From: Collinsella sp. AM34-10
Lineage (GTDB): Bacteria > Actinomycetota > Coriobacteriia > Coriobacteriales > Coriobacteriaceae
Reading direction: 5' to 3'
Length of the DNA: 64,000 nt
Assembly: GCF_003469185.1 (NCBI RefSeq)
Contig: NZ_QSIL01000006.1
Span: 107,053 to 171,052 of the forward strand
Shown: positions 63,699-64,000 of the stretch, piece by piece
Layout: the number at the start of each line of letters is the position of its first letter
How positions within the stretch are numbered: the first letter of the stretch is position 1
Translations under genes and position numbers: made by a program
The notes under the pieces: model-generated
Told to the model about the DNA's origin: nothing
The model's input: only the letters and a program-made list of their open reading frames with translations
Database searches by the model: none

Positions 63699-63860
63699 TT
63701 AAACGTACACGTAAGCCGTACTCTGAAAGCCGCGGCTTCCGGCAAGTAGTTTATACCACGAAAGGTCGCTTTCGATGCGCCTAGCTCGCAAAATAACACT
63801 CGATGGGCCGTCACCCCTGATCTTCTCGACCGTCTCCTCCGGGTACTTATTGCGTGCCAT
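63699..63860 (-). CDS. Micro-protein with a TetR-like beginning
   Basis: ATG 63860 with GGAGGTGCCC before it. Product 53 residues. The first 14 (MARNKYPEETVEKI) are the usual start of TetR regulators of the ARNK type. The following residues (RGDGPSSVILRARRIESDLS) are not TetR-like, so this is probably a truncated regulator whose first codons remain. It lies upstream of the toxin-like gene in the same direction; a coupled antitoxin is another reading. Confidence 0.4.
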   Translation of the reverse strand: MARNKYPEETVEKIRGDGPSSVILRARRIESDLSWYKLLAGSRGFQSTAYVYV

Positions 63861-64000
63861 GGGCACCTCCGTCCTTGTTATCGCGATAAACATACCATGA
63901 GTGGCGTACGGGTCGAGAAGGGCTGGCGCCAAAAGAGCCCAACGGCCGTTACAGCTTCGTTAGAAACGCGCCCCACCATGGATGGTGAACCCGAAAGGCA

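Overview
The window is high-GC, gene-dense bacterial chromosome on both strands. Gene content suggests a gut-type anaerobic actinobacterium of the Coriobacteriia, most likely Collinsella or a close relative. This rests on the mix of families: a Tat-type giant surface protein with a C-terminal LAGTGD-like sortase motif, many DMT/MATE exporters, a second type IIA topoisomerase pair, a CD1871A-like CXXC micro-protein beside a polyferredoxin, and several Orc1-like bacterial ATPases. The genus is an inference; no rRNA or tRNA gene is present to anchor it.

Layout. 1-7.6 kb: a UvrA-like ATPase (cut by the window edge), two GNAT acetyltransferases, an Orc1/Cdc6-like ATPase with 10-bp iterons, a TetM-like ribosomal-protection GTPase, rsmJ and small proteins. 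7.7-16.1 kb: rlmA-like methyltransferase, MATE exporter, LysR plus DMT exporter, ung, a short-chain dehydrogenase with a queuosine-precursor-type transporter, and prfC. 16.2-16.5 kb: a regular array of four hairpins. 16.6-22.3 kb: a GntR/ABC operon, an EamA transporter, a ClC channel, and a K+-channel/LOG pair. 22.5-33.5 kb: a BvgS-like hybrid sensor kinase, a Nim-like flavoprotein, a MalY/PatB lyase, trmO, an XRE-zinc-ribbon-TipAS regulator, glutaredoxin, a dihydrouridine synthase, LysR, and two aldo/keto reductases joined by a frameshift. 33.5-43.6 kb: flavodoxin, membrane proteins, a very large MacB-like transporter, and a redox operon (CXXC micro-protein, polyferredoxin, TlpA lipoprotein) divergent from a two-component system.

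43.6-47.5 kb is a decay zone. It holds an arginase fragment, a dead copy of the topoisomerase-tail/ATPase junction, and a PadR-DUF1700 operon. 47.5-53.1 kb holds a LuxR regulator and a 1455-residue cell-surface protein. 53.2-59.9 kb carries an XRE regulator with a membrane partner, the topoisomerase B and A genes, and the second Orc1-like ATPase with 19-bp iterons. 60-64 kb is another decay zone with a flavoprotein, fragments of DUF4143, YjdF and TetR-like genes, a PH-domain protein and a candidate type III toxin.

The most striking non-genic signals are these. (1) A 29-32 bp palindrome family, ATGTGACAAAGGG and its inverse, is found five times; each copy supplies all or part of the stop codon of a minus-strand gene. 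(2) Eight copies of a TCTCAATCTGTAACA repeat alternate in orientation, with every hairpin loop exactly 25 nt. (3) Triplet iterons lie immediately upstream of both Orc1-like ATPase genes.
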